Position numbers and translations under genes: made by a program
NCBI GenBank assembly: GCA_023205875.1
Contig: CP060759.1
Location: forward strand, 1-64,000
DNA: 64,000 nt
Direction: 5' to 3'
Source of the DNA: Chloropicon primus
Taxonomy: Eukaryota > Chlorophyta > Chloropicophyceae > Chloropicales > Chloropicaceae
Notes under the pieces: generated by a model
Seen by the model: only the letters and a program-made list of their open reading frames with translations
Database searches by the model: none
What the model was told of the DNA's origin: nothing
Shown here: in pieces, positions 45,654 through 55,999 of the stretch
How the letters are laid out: each line of letters starts with the position of its first letter
Position numbering within the stretch: the stretch's first letter is position 1

Positions 45654-48020
45654 ATGGAGGAGGAGTACGACGAGTTCGTGGACCGCGTGGACGAGGTGAC
45701 TCGGCTGATCGAGGGTCTGAAGGATGGAAGCTTGCCCCCCGACTACGTGGACCACCGCGAGAGCGAGATCAACGACAGGGAACGCAAGAAGGCGGAGGAG
45801 AAGAAGAAGGCGGAGAAGGAGGAGGAGGAGTCCAGGTTCGACAAGCTGCCCAAGGAGAGGCAGGAGGAGCTCCTGAAGAAGGTGGAGGAGCTCCAACGGA
45901 ATAAAGAGAGGAAGGAGAAGCTCCGGGCGGCCTTCAACGCCCATGTGGAAGAGAAGAAGAATAAGGCGACTGTGCAGGGGACGGACTACCACGCTTGGGA
46001 CCTGTGGACCCCAAGCGACGAGGAGGACGAGCTCTACAACAACTTGACGCCGAACTCGCCAGAGTTCAAGGCCATGGAGAAGGACATCGATGAGAGGCAC
46101 GCTAAGCTGCTGAGGAGCAGGCAGTTCGCGGAGAGGCAGCGCGTCCTCGGCAACGATTACTTCAAAGGCAAGCAGTATGCAAAGGCTCTGCAGGTGTACG
46201 AGGAGGGAATAGCGTCGGAGAAGTCGAACATGGCTCTCAACGCGAACGCTGCTGCCGCTGCGCTCAAGCTGGGCTGCAACATCCAAGCGATCGAGCACTG
46301 CGACAAGGTCTTCAGCATTGCTGACTTTTGCTTCGAGAACAAGCCGTCGACGATTCCCATGCGGCTCAAAGCGTTTCAGAGGAGGGCGACCGCTCGCCTG
46401 GCTCTTCGCCACTTTCGGGAAGCCTTGGCCGATCTAGAGGAGGCCAAGAAGTTGGCGGGGGAGGGCGACGAGGAGGTCAGCCAGCAGATTCTCAAGGCCC
46501 AAAAGGCGTACGACGAGCACAAGATCGCGAAGAAGCTGAAGAAGGTGTTGGATGGAGACGACCTCAGCGAGTCTGGCGAGGCCGAGAAGCTGCGGGAGAT
46601 ATCGACTTTGTCCAAGGAAATGCACGCGGGGTCGGGCAAGAAGGCAGAGGCCTGCGACAAGCTCGCTGCGATTTTGGGAGACTTTGAGAACGGCAGGATA
46701 TTCTCCAGGGAATGCGGCGTGCTGAACAAGGTGCTTCAGCTGTACGTCGAGTCTGTCAAGGGGGCCTCGGGGCAGGGGACGGCGAGGAAGTCCGCCCTGG
46801 ATGCCATCAGGAGCGCCTGCTCGAACGACCAGAACGCGCAGTACGTCTGCGACTACCCGATGTTCCTGGACAAGTCCATCTCGAATTTTGTCAAGAACGA
46901 GCAGACGCTCGAGGAAGACTTTGCCTTCCTGGGCCTCCTTCACGCCTGCTCCATCGAGGCTGAGCCCAGGAAGAAGATCGCGGAGGAGATGATGAGGGCC
47001 GGCAGGGCTGGCGGCGGCGGCCAGGAGTCGGCGATCCTCAAGCTCTGCACGTTCATCAAGAAGGACACCAAGTCTTCCATCTTGCTCGCTTCTCTGCAGT
47101 TGCTCGGCAACCTTTGCCTGCACAACCCCTTCCGAAAGGCGCTGGTGGATTCGAGCGCGGAGACCTTGTGGCAGTTCGTGGAGAAGGCGCTGGAGATCAT
47201 CAGCGCCAAGGACCTCGTGGGCATTCACGAGGCCGTGGGATCCCTCTTGGGAAACCTTTGCAACAATCGCAGGGTCAGGCTGATGTTCGCGGAGCGAGAA
47301 TCGTCCCTGAAGAGCCTTTTGGACAACGCCAGGATGGCCAAGCTGAACAAAGCCTCCAAGGAGAGGTTTCCAAAGCTCCTGAACGTCATCAGCAACCTGG
47401 CCGTGGAGGAGGCCAACCAAGAGGCCCTCTGCAAGCTGGGCGGAGTCCTGCGACTGCTGGACCTGCTCGAGGCGCAGAGGGAGCACTCGAAGCAGATCGT
47501 TGGCTGCTTGGCGAGGCTGAGCAAGGTGCCCTCCGGAGCCAAGACCCTCGTTTCCAGCGGAAACATCTCCAAGCTCTTTGGCCGCGTCCGGGGCGGGAAC
47601 CAGCAGGGCGTCCCGCGGGAGGTTCTCGACCCCATGGTGAGGGTGGCCGCGAACGTGATCATGAAGTCCGGCGTGGAGGTCGAGACAGTGTCGGACTGCC
47701 TGTTCCCCCTCGGCTTCTATGCCCTGTGCAGGAGCGCCATAACAGATCCCGAGGCCAGCGACCTCGTCGTCGGCAACGCTGCTCTCTGCATTTCGGAGGT
47801 CGCGAAGAGCGAGGCGGTTCTCGCCAAGCTGGATGCCGAGGGGGCCATCGACCTCATCGAGCCCCTCACGAAAATTGCCCACAAGAGGCAGGGCGGAGCC
47901 CAAAAGAACGCCGCCATTGCCCTGGCCAGGCTCGCCAAGTGCGGCAAGGACGGCCGGTACATCGAGAAGCTCAGGGAGCACCACGCTTTCGAGATTATCG
48001 CAAAGTACGTGAAGCTCTGA
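45654..48020 (+). CDS. TPR-armadillo protein, TTC12/UNC-45-like
   Basis: Predicted 788-residue intronless protein. It has an acidic/basic helical N-terminus, a conserved-looking block (DYHAWDLWTPSDEEDELYNN), three TPR units (about 155-290; ERQRVLGNDYFKGKQYAKAL, AIEHCDKVFSIADFC, RRATARLALRHFREALADLE) and a long armadillo-type C-terminal solenoid (about 340-788). This order is shared by TTC12, a dynein-arm assembly factor, and by UNC-45, an Hsp90 myosin cochaperone. The charged block before the TPRs favours a TTC12/SPAG1-like group. If TTC12, it implies motile-cilium genes in this organism, in line with the centrin-like gene. The assignment within the group is tentative. Confidence 0.8.
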   Translation: MEEEYDEFVDRVDEVTRLIEGLKDGSLPPDYVDHRESEINDRERKKAEEKKKAEKEEEESRFDKLPKERQEELLKKVEELQRNKERKEKLRAAFNAHVEEKKNKATVQGTDYHAWDLWTPSDEEDELYNNLTPNSPEFKAMEKDIDERHAKLLRSRQFAERQRVLGNDYFKGKQYAKALQVYEEGIASEKSNMALNANAAAAALKLGCNIQAIEHCDKVFSIADFCFENKPSTIPMRLKAFQRRATARLALRHFREALADLEEAKKLAGEGDEEVSQQILKAQKAYDEHKIAKKLKKVLDGDDLSESGEAEKLREISTLSKEMHAGSGKKAEACDKLAAILGDFENGRIFSRECGVLNKVLQLYVESVKGASGQGTARKSALDAIRSACSNDQNAQYVCDYPMFLDKSISNFVKNEQTLEEDFAFLGLLHACSIEAEPRKKIAEEMMRAGRAGGGGQESAILKLCTFIKKDTKSSILLASLQLLGNLCLHNPFRKALVDSSAETLWQFVEKALEIISAKDLVGIHEAVGSLLGNLCNNRRVRLMFAERESSLKSLLDNARMAKLNKASKERFPKLLNVISNLAVEEANQEALCKLGGVLRLLDLLEAQREHSKQIVGCLARLSKVPSGAKTLVSSGNISKLFGRVRGGNQQGVPREVLDPMVRVAANVIMKSGVEVETVSDCLFPLGFYALCRSAITDPEASDLVVGNAALCISEVAKSEAVLAKLDAEGAIDLIEPLTKIAHKRQGGAQKNAAIALARLAKCGKDGRYIEKLREHHAFEIIAKYVKL

Positions 48021-48396
48021 ATGGAGACCGCGATCGCGATCGGATGTGGATGTTGCGGTATGTATACAAAAATTGTTATACGATGTACCCCAAAGAGAAC
48101 TGGGACCTCCCTCCTCGTCATCATCATCATCATTGCCCCCGACGACACGAGACCTCCGCGTACGTTCCATAGAAAGCAAGCGGCCGATCCATCCATTTGT
48201 TGAAAGAATCGAAAGCATGGGAGAGAGCAGCATCAGCAAGCAAGCAAGTCCCTCCCTCCTATCCCCCTCCTCCAGGACAAAGACAAAGATCTCAAGAGCG
48301 CAAGATCTCAAGATCCCGTGGCCGTCCATCTCACACTCGTGGCGCGCATGAGGGGAAGCAAGAGGGAGAGGGAGGGAGACGAGTGTTAGGGAGAGA
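48021..48396. other. spacer before CGLD27
   Basis: 3' region of the TPR-armadillo gene (ATATGTATACAAAAATTGTTATACG, AT-rich), CATCATCATCATCAT and a GA-rich leader before ATG 48397. No gene seen. Confidence 0.6.
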
Positions 48397-49320
48397 ATGG
48401 AGGGAAGGGGGTTGGCGAGGACGAGGGGATGCTGCAGGTGGTGCGCGAACGAGTCCCGCGAGACTCCGAGGACAAGGGCGCGGAGGAGGAGCGGAAGGCG
48501 AACTTTGTCTACCGTGACGTGTAGAGCCAGCAGTGGTCGTGGTGGCAAGAAGGCGAGGGAGGGGGAGGCGAACGGGGGAGGCCTCTCGCCGAACTTGGAG
48601 ATGGCGGTGCCGAAGGAGCAGAGGCCCGTGAACGAGCTCAACGCTCTGAGGGAGGGGCCGATATCCGGCTGGGCGGGGCTCGACCTTCCGAGCTTCGTGC
48701 AGAGGCTCGGAGCCGTTTGGATTGTGGGGTTCGTGTTCAGCTGCCCCGTCGCCGCGGGATCCTACGAGCCGTCCAGGGACACGCCGGAGTTCTTGCTGAG
48801 CGCCGGCGTCGGCGCCACCCTCCTCCAGACGGCCCTGGTGGTCCGCCTGTACACCTCGTGGAACTACGTCGCCAAGCGCTTGCTCAGCGCGGCGTTCGAG
48901 TACGAGGAGACCGGGTGGTACGACGGGCAGACCTTCCTCAAGCCCCCCGAGGTCCTGGCCAGGGACAGGCTTTTGGGAACCTACGAGGTGAAGCCCATCA
49001 TGGCCAAGCTGAAGCTTGTGACGTTCGGCACGGTGGGGGGTCTGCTCGCCTGCGTCCTCGCGCTCGGTCTCTTCGACACGATACAGGACACGTACGCCTC
49101 CCAGGCTCCGACCGCGAGGCTCACGCAGAACGGGATCCTGTACAACAGCTTCATCACGGACATCAACGTCCTGAAGGAGAGCGACGACGCCGCAGCTGCG
49201 GAGGCGGCTGCCCAGAAGGGGAGACCTGGTTATTGTGGAGACGAATACTACAGGGCCATGGCCGGAGGAAGCGCCGGCACGTGCGAAAAGCTCAAGTACA
49301 AGGGAGGTTCGGGCCCTTGA
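48397..49320 (+). CDS. CGLD27: CGLD27/Ycf36 (DUF1230) chloroplast membrane protein
   Basis: Predicted 307-residue protein. The first about 70 residues are Arg/Ser-rich with almost no acidic residues, a good chloroplast transit peptide. The DUF1230 block EYEETGWYDGQTFLKPPEVL with ARDRLLGTYEVKPIMAKLK is diagnostic. Hydrophobic helices flank it (AVWIVGFVFSCPVAAG, LLSAGVGATLLQTALVVRL, LVTFGTVGGLLACVLALGLF). The homologue is plastid-encoded (ycf36) in some red-lineage algae and nuclear in green plants. There it is conserved in the green lineage and diatoms and has been linked to iron-deficiency and photoprotection responses. Its presence supports a photosynthetic host. Confidence 0.92.
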   Translation: MEGRGLARTRGCCRWCANESRETPRTRARRRSGRRTLSTVTCRASSGRGGKKAREGEANGGGLSPNLEMAVPKEQRPVNELNALREGPISGWAGLDLPSFVQRLGAVWIVGFVFSCPVAAGSYEPSRDTPEFLLSAGVGATLLQTALVVRLYTSWNYVAKRLLSAAFEYEETGWYDGQTFLKPPEVLARDRLLGTYEVKPIMAKLKLVTFGTVGGLLACVLALGLFDTIQDTYASQAPTARLTQNGILYNSFITDINVLKESDDAAAAEAAAQKGRPGYCGDEYYRAMAGGSAGTCEKLKYKGGSGP

Positions 49321-49508
49321 AGGGGGGCGAGACGCCTCTCCGGCAGACGAGCGGGGAAAGTTTTGATTGTTGAGAGTTAGGGACTATGAAGGTCTTTCGT
49401 TGGGTGTGCGTGTGTGTGTGTCTTGATCGATCGCGTGAGTAAACACATTTGAGTAACACCCAAATTTTATGTTAAGGAGATTCTTCTTTCCCAACGTCGC
49501 CCTCGTGA

Positions 49509-51455
49509 TCAGGGCAAGTCTGTCACCTCGTAATCTGGCGTGCAAGAGTAGCTTCCGCTCTTGAAGACCGACTTGTACAACCGCTCCTGCCGATCACCCA
49601 AGCCCCCCAAAGCAAAGCCGGACACGGAGCCGGGAGTGTGAAAGTGCGCGTGGGCCACGAGGGGAGGGTCGTCCAGCTCGTGTACGCCTCTGGTCTTCCC
49701 CTCACCGCCGTCCTCGTCCGTCTCCATGACCACTCTCAGGGCCGTGTTGCGCTTGAGGTTCCCCAAATTCCACCTCAACTTGCGCTCTTTCAGACTCACT
49801 TCGCAGGGGTGGGAGGACAAGAGCCTGGCGATCTCGCCCTTTCCCCTCAGCTTGAGCTGTGGAATTCCCTGGAGGGTGACGTGAAAGTTGTCCAGGGGCT
49901 GGCCGAGAAAGGGTGAGGGCGCCAGGCAGATGCTCACCACGAGCTCCTTCCTCTTGTTGTCCAGGCTGAGGCTTCTCCTGCACCAGGTGAGTTGCATCAC
50001 GAGGGGAACTTTGCAAAGATCTTTCTGCAGTTTGTACCTCACGAGTGGCGTGGCCTCCCCCGAGAAGCTCTGGGGAATTTCCTTGAAACCAAGCGCCAAA
50101 ACATTCTTTTCCCGGACGCACTTGACCCTATCCTCGCTGAGAGCGTCGTGCAGGCTGAATTGTGCTCCCTGGAACATCTCATCCTCCTCGCCCCCGTCGT
50201 CTGGGTTGGTCGCCGCCGCGGCGGAAGGGACAACCGCAAAGTCGAGGGGCTTGCCCGCATTCCTGGTGATGAGAGGGTCGGAAGCTTTGATCTCTCCAGC
50301 GACGCCGAATTTCGCGAGTTTGTTGCCGCAAAACTCAGCGTTCACCGTCTCCGCCATTTCCAGGAACTCTTCCGGAGGCACGAAGTCTTCCCTTTGCACC
50401 GTCTCGAGCGCATACGTCTCTGCCGCTCTGAGCGAGTTCCTGGGGGAGATCCTGGGGCTCGGGTAGTTGCCTTCGGCCTCATTCCACTCGATGCAGTACG
50501 AAGCCGGAATCAACCCCTGCTCGAAAGTTCCGTCCTCGTTGAAGACCTTGGCGAGGTACCATCCGTCGTCCTCGGAGATGACATCCACGACGTCCCCAGC
50601 CCACACCGTCAGCTCCTCCTCGCCATCGGCCATGAAGTCGTGAACCACCTGGTACAAGCTCTGGTTGGCCGGCCTGTTGACGCTCGTGTTGGAAAACGTC
50701 CTGCTGGTCGTCTTGAGAAGCAAGGGGCTGTTCGGCTCCTCGCTCCAGCCATCATCATCCTTCGTGAAGGTCACCGCGGGACTCGTGTCCATCCCCACGG
50801 AGGAGGTTCCGGACACCTGGCTGCCAGGGGACTGGGGCTCGACGATCTCGCTCCTGAAGCTGGGCGGCCTCAACGCGTTTGCCTCCTGCCACTTCCTCCT
50901 CGCCTCCTCGATGGGGGAGACGAACTGCTGCGGAGGCGGGCGTTCCGCGGCCGGGCCAGCCTCCTCCTCCCTGGCCGTGACATCCAGGGGCTTGTCCACC
51001 ACTGCCGCAGCGGCCGCCTGCGGTGACGTCGCCGCGACGTCACCCGCTGGCGATCCAAAGTCCTCCCAGACGGAGGAGGACGCCGCGGCCGAGGTCGTCC
51101 CTGCGTTCGACGACGCGGCAAAGGGATCGAGCAGCACCTTCTTCTTGCTCTTCTGCGAACCGGGTCGGACGACCCTGTCCGAGGAGATCGAGATCTTCTT
51201 CAAGCGATCCGACAGGCTTATCTTGCTGCTGGCGGTGGTGCTGGTGCTGGTGCTGGTGCTGCCGTTGTTGTTGTTGTTGTTGTCCTGCCGCACGGAGCCC
51301 GTCCTCGCCGTCGTTGCGACGGGTTGCGAGGTACCTGCCCCAAAGTCAAAGTCCAGTCCACCTGTTGACGCGTTCTCCGGAGGACTCTCCCTCGGGTCTC
51401 CCTCGACCCCCTCCGCCTTGGTCTTCGTAAACTTTTTCTTGAGCTTCTTGAACAT
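49509..51455 (-). CDS. SH3 plus mu-homology-like endocytic adaptor
   Basis: Predicted 648-residue protein starting MFKKLKKKFTKTKAE, a basic amphipathic start suited to membrane contact. A long disordered Ser/Thr/Pro/Ala linker is followed by an SH3 domain (about 270-325; VVHDFMADGEEELTVWAGD, DDGWYLAKV, GLIPASYC, with the usual ALYDY-like, W and P-x-x-Y positions). The C-terminal 270 residues form a beta-rich domain resembling a muniscin/TML mu-homology domain (VRYKLQKDLCKVPLVMQLTW, LRWNLGNLKRNTALRVVME). SH3 and mu-homology modules are separate subunits (TASH3, TML) in the plant TPLATE/TSET complex. Combined here, they suggest a clathrin-coat adaptor. The mu-homology call is by eye and less certain than the SH3. 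Confidence 0.7.
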   Translation of the reverse strand: MFKKLKKKFTKTKAEGVEGDPRESPPENASTGGLDFDFGAGTSQPVATTARTGSVRQDNNNNNNGSTSTSTSTTASSKISLSDRLKKISISSDRVVRPGSQKSKKKVLLDPFAASSNAGTTSAAASSSVWEDFGSPAGDVAATSPQAAAAAVVDKPLDVTAREEEAGPAAERPPPQQFVSPIEEARRKWQEANALRPPSFRSEIVEPQSPGSQVSGTSSVGMDTSPAVTFTKDDDGWSEEPNSPLLLKTTSRTFSNTSVNRPANQSLYQVVHDFMADGEEELTVWAGDVVDVISEDDGWYLAKVFNEDGTFEQGLIPASYCIEWNEAEGNYPSPRISPRNSLRAAETYALETVQREDFVPPEEFLEMAETVNAEFCGNKLAKFGVAGEIKASDPLITRNAGKPLDFAVVPSAAAATNPDDGGEEDEMFQGAQFSLHDALSEDRVKCVREKNVLALGFKEIPQSFSGEATPLVRYKLQKDLCKVPLVMQLTWCRRSLSLDNKRKELVVSICLAPSPFLGQPLDNFHVTLQGIPQLKLRGKGEIARLLSSHPCEVSLKERKLRWNLGNLKRNTALRVVMETDEDGGEGKTRGVHELDDPPLVAHAHFHTPGSVSGFALGGLGDRQERLYKSVFKSGSYSCTPDYEVTDLP

Positions 51456-52065
51456 GGTTCCCGCCTCGAACACCAACACCAACACGAACACGTCTTCCTC
51501 TTCCTCTTCCTCTTCCTCTTCCTCTTTTCAAAAGAGAACGAAAAGAAAACAAAAGAACGAACGAACGAGCGAACGCGCGAACGAGGTACTCGGTCGTCCC
51601 AATGCCCCCTCCCTCCTCCCTCCTCCCCTCTGATCGATCGCGATCGTCGTTAACGTAACGCCTCCCTCCTCCGCTCCCCTCTGATCGATCGCTCGTTTCT
51701 TTGTTTTTTGTTTTTTGGAAAGGAAAACAGAGAGAGCGGGGCGAGGACGAGGACGAGGTAAGCCAAGGACAAGGACGAGGAGGACGAGGAGGAGGACGAG
51801 GAGGAGGACGAGGAGGACGAGGGACGAGGACGCTGCCAGGAACACAACACTCAACACCAAACAAGGGCTTGGCTTGTTTTTGTTTTTGTTTTGTTTTTGT
51901 TTTGTGCCGCGCAGGAGTGACGTGACGACACCGACAAGCGACCTTCGAGAGGGGCCTCGATCGTACGTACGATCATAGCATCCTTCGTTTCGTTTCGTTT
52001 CGTTTCGTTTCGTTTCGTTCCGTTCGAAGGAAGGAAGGAAGGAAGAGATCGAGTGGAGTGACGGG
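51456..52065. repeat. divergent spacer rich in simple repeats
   Basis: (CTCTTC)n at about 51493-51528, ACGAACGAACGAGCGAACG (51551-51570), a duplicated CCCTCTGATCGATCG (51626 and 51675), GAGGACGAGGAGGAC repeats (51770-51825), TTTTGTTTTTG runs and (GTTTC)n at about 51984-52020 before RBX1. No gene seen. Confidence 0.75.
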
Positions 52066-52580
<515 letters not shown>

Positions 52581-52911
52581 ACGAGCGAAAGGAGAGGCGG
52601 GAACTCATTCTGTTTTCTGTTTCATGTACACTAGGCTTCTTCAAGTTGCGTTGCTGTCTTTCCCCCCGGCGTCGCAAAGGGTTGTTTCACCCCTTGTCCG
52701 TGTCCGTGTCTTCGTCGTTGTAGAAGAGAGAAAGAAAGAGAGAGAGAGAGAGAGAGAGAGGAAGGGTGCAACAATCATCCGTCCACCCGCGCACGTCAAG
52801 GTCTTGGCTCAATTAATATTACAAAAAACGATTTGCCGGGGTGCTTATTCGGAGAGAAGAGAGTTCACCGTCCTTTTTGTACTGCGCTCGCCCAACCCCC
52901 CGCCATTCTTC
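52581..52911. other. convergent 3' spacer
   Basis: A GTCCGTGTCCGTGTC repeat (52695-52710) and an AG run (52735-52762). An ATTAATATTAC stretch near 52813 is probably part of 3' end signals. No gene seen. Confidence 0.6.
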
Positions 52912-54036
52912 TCACGCCAAGACGTTCAGCGCCTCCAGCATCTTCGTGTGCAGGGGTGCCGGGTCCTGAGCCCCGCTCTTCAGGGCGTTCTGAGAGATGT
53001 CGTAGAAGAAGCCGTTCCTCCATGGAAGCTCCTTCACTGCGGTTGGGAAGTGAGCCACGGACCTGCCGTACGCCACGAGCCTGTCCACCAGAGCGGGAGG
53101 GAAGTTGCATCCGTAGTTGGAAGAGATCACCCCAGCGAGCTCGTTGATGACCTCGGCGAGCTGGTCCCTGTGGTTGTCGCAGACCGCTCCCACCGTGCAC
53201 CCTCCGTTGCTCGCGCCCACGATCATGAAGGAAGAGATCCAGATGAGCTTCTCGTACATGCGGACGTCGTAGTCCTCCTTGTTCAGCACGTGGCAGCTCA
53301 GGTCGCTGAGATGGAGCCTCTCCGCGACCTCTTCCGCCCACTTCCCCGTGATGCTCGTCAGACCCTCCGGGTTGAGCTCCGTCTTGCCGTCCGTGGGCTT
53401 CTCTCCCGCCCTCGCGACGGCAAAGTACGCCAGCATCTGCGAGCAGTTCTGAAGCCCCATCTTCTCCAGCCAAGGCTGCAGGACCCCGTTCTGCAGGAAG
53501 ACCAAATCCTCCCACCTTCCCGGCGGGATGCCGTACACGACGTCCTCGAGCACGTCATTGCGGGTGCAGACGACGATGGGGCACCTCCCCTCCAAGTCCG
53601 ACGGGAACTTGTCCCCCCTCTTGAGGACCAGATCGACTCCGTTTCCCATCTCCGCCAGGGCCTGGCCGACGCGTCCCGCGCCGACGATCACAATGGGCTG
53701 GACCTTGGACTTGCTCGCCCGCTTCGCCCCTCCGAAGCCCTTTGGCTTCTTCTTCGTCGTCGTCATGGCCTTTGGCTCGACCTCCTCGACCTTCTCCTCG
53801 ACGGCGACCTCCTCCTCCTTTGGCTTCTCCTCCTTTGGCTTCTCCTCTGAGAACTTAAAGAGCATGGACCCGTCGTTCCCCGTCTCCCTGGACACGCAGT
53901 ACAGTTCCTTCCCCTGGCTCCCGGCCCTCAACCCCTTCGCTTGCCTCCTCCCTCTCCCTCTGGCCACCCCTCCCTTCCCTTGCCCTCCCACTCTCCCTCC
54001 TGGACTCCACGTTGTCGTCACTCCCAAACCCTTCAT
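52912..54036 (-). CDS. Rossmann-fold protein, ketopantoate-reductase-like, plastid-targeted
   Basis: Predicted 374-residue protein. The N-terminus (MKGLGVTTTWSPGGRVGGQG) is Gly/Arg-rich without acidic residues, a likely transit peptide, followed by a Lys/Glu linker. The nucleotide-binding motif IVIVGAGRVGQAL lies at about 113. ApbA/PanE-like landmarks follow (VVCTRNDVLEDVV, VFLQNGVLQPWLEK, a Lys-containing YEKLIWISSFMIVGA). The C-terminal helical domain (LAEVINELAGVI, FPPALVDRLVAYGRSVAHFP) fits the 6-phosphogluconate-dehydrogenase C-terminal-like fold. Real ketopantoate reductases make pantoate for coenzyme A. This sequence is closer in feel to the uncharacterised plant relatives, so the substrate is unknown. 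Confidence 0.75.
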   Translation of the reverse strand: MKGLGVTTTWSPGGRVGGQGKGGVARGRGRRQAKGLRAGSQGKELYCVSRETGNDGSMLFKFSEEKPKEEKPKEEEVAVEEKVEEVEPKAMTTTKKKPKGFGGAKRASKSKVQPIVIVGAGRVGQALAEMGNGVDLVLKRGDKFPSDLEGRCPIVVCTRNDVLEDVVYGIPPGRWEDLVFLQNGVLQPWLEKMGLQNCSQMLAYFAVARAGEKPTDGKTELNPEGLTSITGKWAEEVAERLHLSDLSCHVLNKEDYDVRMYEKLIWISSFMIVGASNGGCTVGAVCDNHRDQLAEVINELAGVISSNYGCNFPPALVDRLVAYGRSVAHFPTAVKELPWRNGFFYDISQNALKSGAQDPAPLHTKMLEALNVLA

Positions 54037-54431
54037 CACAACAAACAAAACAAAACAAAACGAAACGAAACAACGCACACCTCACGCCCTCCTCCTCGTC
54101 CTCGTCCCCGTCCTTGTCCTTGTCGTGGTCGCGGTCGTTGGTTGCGCTCGAGCCAAAGGGCGCCGCTCCTCAATCTCGATCTCGTAATCTCCCGCCAATT
54201 TGGATAAGATGATAATCTTTTGTCATCCAATGATGAACCCTTCGCTCCCCTTCCCCTTCACCACGACCACAACCACGACCACGACCAGGACCACGACCAG
54301 GACGAGGAGGAGGACGGAAGGAATCCGATCCGCGTGCTAGACCGTGGGACCCACTGCCGGCGGGATCAACACAACGCAAAACACAGGCTGTGGTTCGCAT
54401 TCATTCGATTGGGTGGGATGGAGAGGAGAGG
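54037..54431. other. divergent spacer with CACGACCACAACCACGACC repeats
   Basis: AACAAAACAAAACAAAACG (54043-54066), CTCGTCCTCGTCCCCGTCC (54095-54115), and a CCACGACCACAACCACGACC array (54262-54302) before the lyase-family gene. No gene seen. Confidence 0.7.
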
Positions 54432-55871
54432 ATGGGGGTGATGGGATACTATGACGCCAAGAAGGGATTGTGGACGACTTCGCGGGGTCACAATCGGCTT
54501 CACCACATGAAAATGCGTCCTTCCGTCCGAGCGGGCATCCGTGCGCGTGCTCTCTCCTCAGGAGAGGAGGCCATGTCGCCGAGCAGCAGGCTGAGGAGGC
54601 TTCTGCACGAGTCGTCCGAGGCTCTGGCCTGCCCGTGCTGCCACGACGCGCTCAGTGCCAAGCTTATCGAGAGGGCAGGCTTCGAGGTTGCTTTCGTTTC
54701 GGGATTCACGACGTCGGCGTCCCGGTTGGGGGCCCCGGACGCGCAGCTCATCACGTACAGCGAGATGCTGGACGAGTCCAGGGCCATGAAGGAGGCGACG
54801 AAGGAGCTATGCTTGATCGTGGACGCGGACAACGGGTACGGGAACGTCTTGAACGTGCGGAGGGCGGTTGAGGGGTACGCCCGCGCGGGAATGGCGGGCA
54901 TCCTGCTCGAGGACCAGGTCAACCCGAAAAGTTGTGGCCATGTGCTCGACAGGAAAGAGGTGGTCTCCAGGGAGGAGTGTGTGGCCCGTTTGAAGATGGC
55001 CACGGACACGAGAGACGAGATGGGATCGCGCCCGGTGGTGATCGGGAGGACCGACGCAAAGCGCGCCGAGAGCATGGAAGAGGCCCTGTGGAGGGTTGAG
55101 GCCTTTTTGGATCTGGGGTGTGATGCCGTCTTCGTCGACGCCCTCGAGACGAGGGAGGAGATGAACCAGGTCGCTGGACTGGTTCGGGGGGCTAGGGCGC
55201 GGGGCCAGCAGGTCGTGGCCATGGCGTCCCTGCTGGAGGGCGGGGTGAGTCCGACAAACTTTTCCTTGGAGGAGCTCCACGAAATGGGGTTCACGCTCGT
55301 CTCCTACCCCCTGAGTCTCCTGGGGGTTTCGATAAACGCCATGCAAGAAGCGCTGTTGGGGTTGAGAGAAGGACGGGTTCCGGAGCAGATTCCTCCCTTC
55401 GAGGAAATGAAAGAGATTCTTGGCTTCCCGGAGTACTTCCGTGACCTGAACCAATACACTAGAGACAGCGAGTCCTTCGTCGCTCGACGACGACGAGTCG
55501 ACGACGACAACGACGAGCCTGCCGTGGAAGCGGAAGTGCCAGGGAGGAGCGACATCGTTCTCGCCGAAGTGGTCACGACCAGCGACGAGGGGGGGGCAGG
55601 CTGGAGGGCGAACGGCCCGCTCAAGCTGCGGGTCACCAACGTGCAGACGGGAGTGAAAGAGATCGAGGTCACGCTGCCCTCTGGGGTGGGAAGGGACGTC
55701 AAGGATCTGATCAGCTTGTTGTCTAGTTTTGGGTTGAACCTCCAGGACCAGGACCAGCAGCAGCAGGAGCCGGTCACAAAGGCAGTGGGAGGGAAGGACT
55801 ATTTGATCGATTCAGTCAACGAGGGCAAAAGGATCGAGGTTTGGATCGACGACGACTCGGCATCGACATGA
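54432..55871 (+). CDS. isocitrate lyase/PEP mutase superfamily enzyme with C-terminal extension
   Basis: Predicted 479-residue protein. A basic N-terminus (about 1-45, probable organelle signal) is followed by the (beta/alpha)8 lyase domain (about 50-335). Visible elements: CPCCHDALSAKLIERAGFEV, VDADNGYGN (metal-binding Asp-rich segment), GILLEDQVNPKSCGH (the KxCGH-type active-site loop, here KSCGH), IGRTDA and VSYPLSLLGVSINAMQEAL. This matches the plant carboxyvinyl-carboxyphosphonate phosphorylmutase-like group, whose members cleave C-C or C-P bonds in 2-oxoacid-like substrates. About 110 extra residues at the C-terminus (LKLRVTNVQTGVKEIEVTLP, EGKRIEVWIDDDS) are of unknown role. The last third was copied into the tandem duplication downstream. 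Starts at 54432 or 54441 are both possible. Confidence 0.85.
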   Translation: MGVMGYYDAKKGLWTTSRGHNRLHHMKMRPSVRAGIRARALSSGEEAMSPSSRLRRLLHESSEALACPCCHDALSAKLIERAGFEVAFVSGFTTSASRLGAPDAQLITYSEMLDESRAMKEATKELCLIVDADNGYGNVLNVRRAVEGYARAGMAGILLEDQVNPKSCGHVLDRKEVVSREECVARLKMATDTRDEMGSRPVVIGRTDAKRAESMEEALWRVEAFLDLGCDAVFVDALETREEMNQVAGLVRGARARGQQVVAMASLLEGGVSPTNFSLEELHEMGFTLVSYPLSLLGVSINAMQEALLGLREGRVPEQIPPFEEMKEILGFPEYFRDLNQYTRDSESFVARRRRVDDDNDEPAVEAEVPGRSDIVLAEVVTTSDEGGAGWRANGPLKLRVTNVQTGVKEIEVTLPSGVGRDVKDLISLLSSFGLNLQDQDQQQQEPVTKAVGGKDYLIDSVNEGKRIEVWIDDDSAST

Positions 55872-55999
55872 CTCGTTCGTTCGTTCGTTCCTCGCCTCGT
55901 CGTCGTAGCCGATTTGTTTCGTAAGTTGTATGTATTTTTTGAGAGCTAGTCTTGTTTGTTTATTACATTGTGTGTATTCCTCCACTGATGTGGTGTCCA

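Noticed and set aside
46434-48641. 735-codon minus-strand frame opposite the TPR-armadillo gene
   Set aside because: Antisense shadow; no domain, composition typical of reversed GAG/AAG/CTC codons.
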